Source: Bacteroidota bacterium (lineage in GTDB: Bacteria; Bacteroidota; Bacteroidia; Flavobacteriales_F; PHOS-HE28). From it: a stretch of DNA of 6,188 nt. How positions within the stretch are numbered: position 1 is the stretch's first letter; every line of letters starts with the position of its first letter. Both the position numbers and the translations under genes were made by a program. Below, in pieces: positions 5,421-6,188 of the stretch. The notes under the pieces are model-generated. The model did not search any database, was not told the DNA's origin, and worked only from the letters and a program-made list of their open reading frames with translations. Where the stretch lies: NCBI GenBank assembly GCA_963169595.1, contig CAUJFM010000201.1:1-6188 (forward strand), in the 5' to 3' direction.

Positions 5421-6188
5421 TCAAGCCTTCTGTAGCTGCCGGGCCGCTGCGCCTTCCTTCAGTGCGAACCGGCTCCAGGCCAGGTCGCGGATGCCACCTG
5501 CACTGAGCACGCGCTCGATCTGCACCAGGGCATAGGGTAGGGTGTCCACCCGGTGCTCGGGCAGGCCGGGCACCCGCAGCCGTTCATCACGGGTCATGCG
5601 CAACAGGCGGTCCTTCAGCGCATCGAAGGTGTGTGCATCGAAGGGCAGTGTGCGGCTGTCAGGCGGCAGGGGTGAGCCCTGCTCAGCGGCCACGATCGCG
5701 GCCAGCGTGTCGAAGCTGCCGGCACTGCCAACGAGGAGGTGGGGCTCATGCCGGTCAATGATGGCCCAGAGAGGCTCCAGCCGGCTGTCCAGGTGTTCGG
5801 CGATGCGGGCCTCCTCCTCCACGGTGATCGGATCGCTGATGGGGATGCGTTCCCGCAGCCGCGTCACACCCAGCTCGAAGCTCTGCTTCCACATCAGCGC
5901 GGCACCCGTGGCCAGGATGAACTCGGTGCTGCCGCCACCGATGTCCATGATCAGCGTGGGCTTGTTGCCTAACGACACGGCCTGTCGTACTCCATCGAGG
6001 ATCAGGCCGGCCTCCTCCTCGCCGGGCACGACGGTGATGGTGATCCCCAGTTCGGCCGCCTGTTGCACGAAGGCGTCGGCATTGCGGGCGTTGCGCAGGG
6101 CCGAAGTGCCGAACCCGGTGATCGTAGCAGCCCCATGCTCCAAGGCAGTTGTTCGGTGGTGCTTCAGGGCCTCGATGCCACGCTCGAA
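5421..6188 (-). CDS. ppx: Exopolyphosphatase / pppGpp phosphohydrolase (Ppx/GppA family), 5' end beyond the window
   Basis: The frame enters from the right edge and ends at TGA 5423-5421, giving 255 visible residues. The first visible residues, FERGIEALKHHR, are in frame and fit the family, so the true start lies outside and the TTG at 6143 is not a start. Visible motifs, numbered from the edge, are GFGTSALRNARN (25-36, the usual ATSA-R-A-N motif), PGEEEAGLI (55-63), the phosphate-binding loop MDIGGGSTEF (81-90) and SFELGVTRLRE (103-113). A GSAGSFDTLA stretch follows, corresponding to the second ASKHA glycine-rich loop. The fold is the actin-like ASKHA type. Family members release phosphate from the end of polyphosphate chains or convert pppGpp to ppGpp, and sequence alone does not separate these. 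The length fits the short two-domain form (about 300 residues) without the C-terminal HD domain of E. coli Ppx. About 40-50 residues appear to be missing, including the first phosphate loop. It is followed 18 bp later by the YitT-family gene, the likely second gene of an operon. Confidence 0.88.
   Translation of the reverse strand, partial: FERGIEALKHHRTTALEHGAATITGFGTSALRNARNADAFVQQAAELGITITVVPGEEEAGLILDGVRQAVSLGNKPTLIMDIGGGSTEFILATGAALMWKQSFELGVTRLRERIPISDPITVEEEARIAEHLDSRLEPLWAIIDRHEPHLLVGSAGSFDTLAAIVAAEQGSPLPPDSRTLPFDAHTFDALKDRLLRMTRDERLRVPGLPEHRVDTLPYALVQIERVLSAGGIRDLAWSRFALKEGAAARQLQKA

Noticed and set aside
6141..6143. TTG as the start codon of the Ppx/GppA gene
   Set aside because: The frame continues to the window edge with family-like residues, and the first phosphate-binding loop must lie further upstream, so the gene is simply cut by the window.
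1..6188. Mobile elements, CRISPR arrays, tRNA or rRNA genes, phage or defence systems
   Set aside because: I found no transposase, integrase, direct-repeat array, tRNA-like cloverleaf or nuclease gene. All genes have similar base composition.

Overview
The window is an ordinary chromosomal stretch from a GC-rich (about 60% or more) member of the Bacteroidota, most likely a Flavobacteriales-like lineage. Four things support this: a secreted protein with a C-terminal type IX secretion (Por) sorting domain, start codons without convincing Shine-Dalgarno sequences, a Bacteroidota-type NtrC-family response regulator that ends right after its AAA+ domain, and a YitT/DUF2179 protein of the kind common in that phylum. 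The lineage is inferred from protein character, not from a marker-gene comparison.

Layout from left to right: the 3' end of alaS (+) enters from the left edge and meets a convergent small DUF5684-like membrane protein gene (-), with a strong hairpin between them. A 176-bp gene-free stretch with two short perfect palindromes follows. Next comes a sigma-54-type response regulator gene (-), which diverges from nhaA, a Na+/H+ antiporter gene (+). Downstream of nhaA, after a T-run and a possible promoter, lies a gene for a type IX-secreted jelly-roll-like protein (+). It converges on a two-gene minus-strand unit, Ppx/GppA phosphatase then YitT-family membrane protein, 18 bp apart. A two-tier hairpin fills the convergent gap. 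The Ppx gene runs off the right edge without its 5' end.

The genes are mostly housekeeping or stress-related: translation, Na+/pH homeostasis, phosphate-polymer or alarmone turnover, and one cell-surface protein. They do not form one pathway. The only clear co-transcription candidate is ppx-yitT. The response regulator and nhaA start 68 bp apart on opposite strands, so shared control is possible but unproven. I see no mobile element, CRISPR array, tRNA, rRNA or phage gene, and no convincing new multi-gene system. The points most worth a second look are the response regulator that lacks a DNA-binding domain and has a changed sigma-54 contact loop, the U-tract-less convergent hairpins, and the uncharacterised secreted protein.
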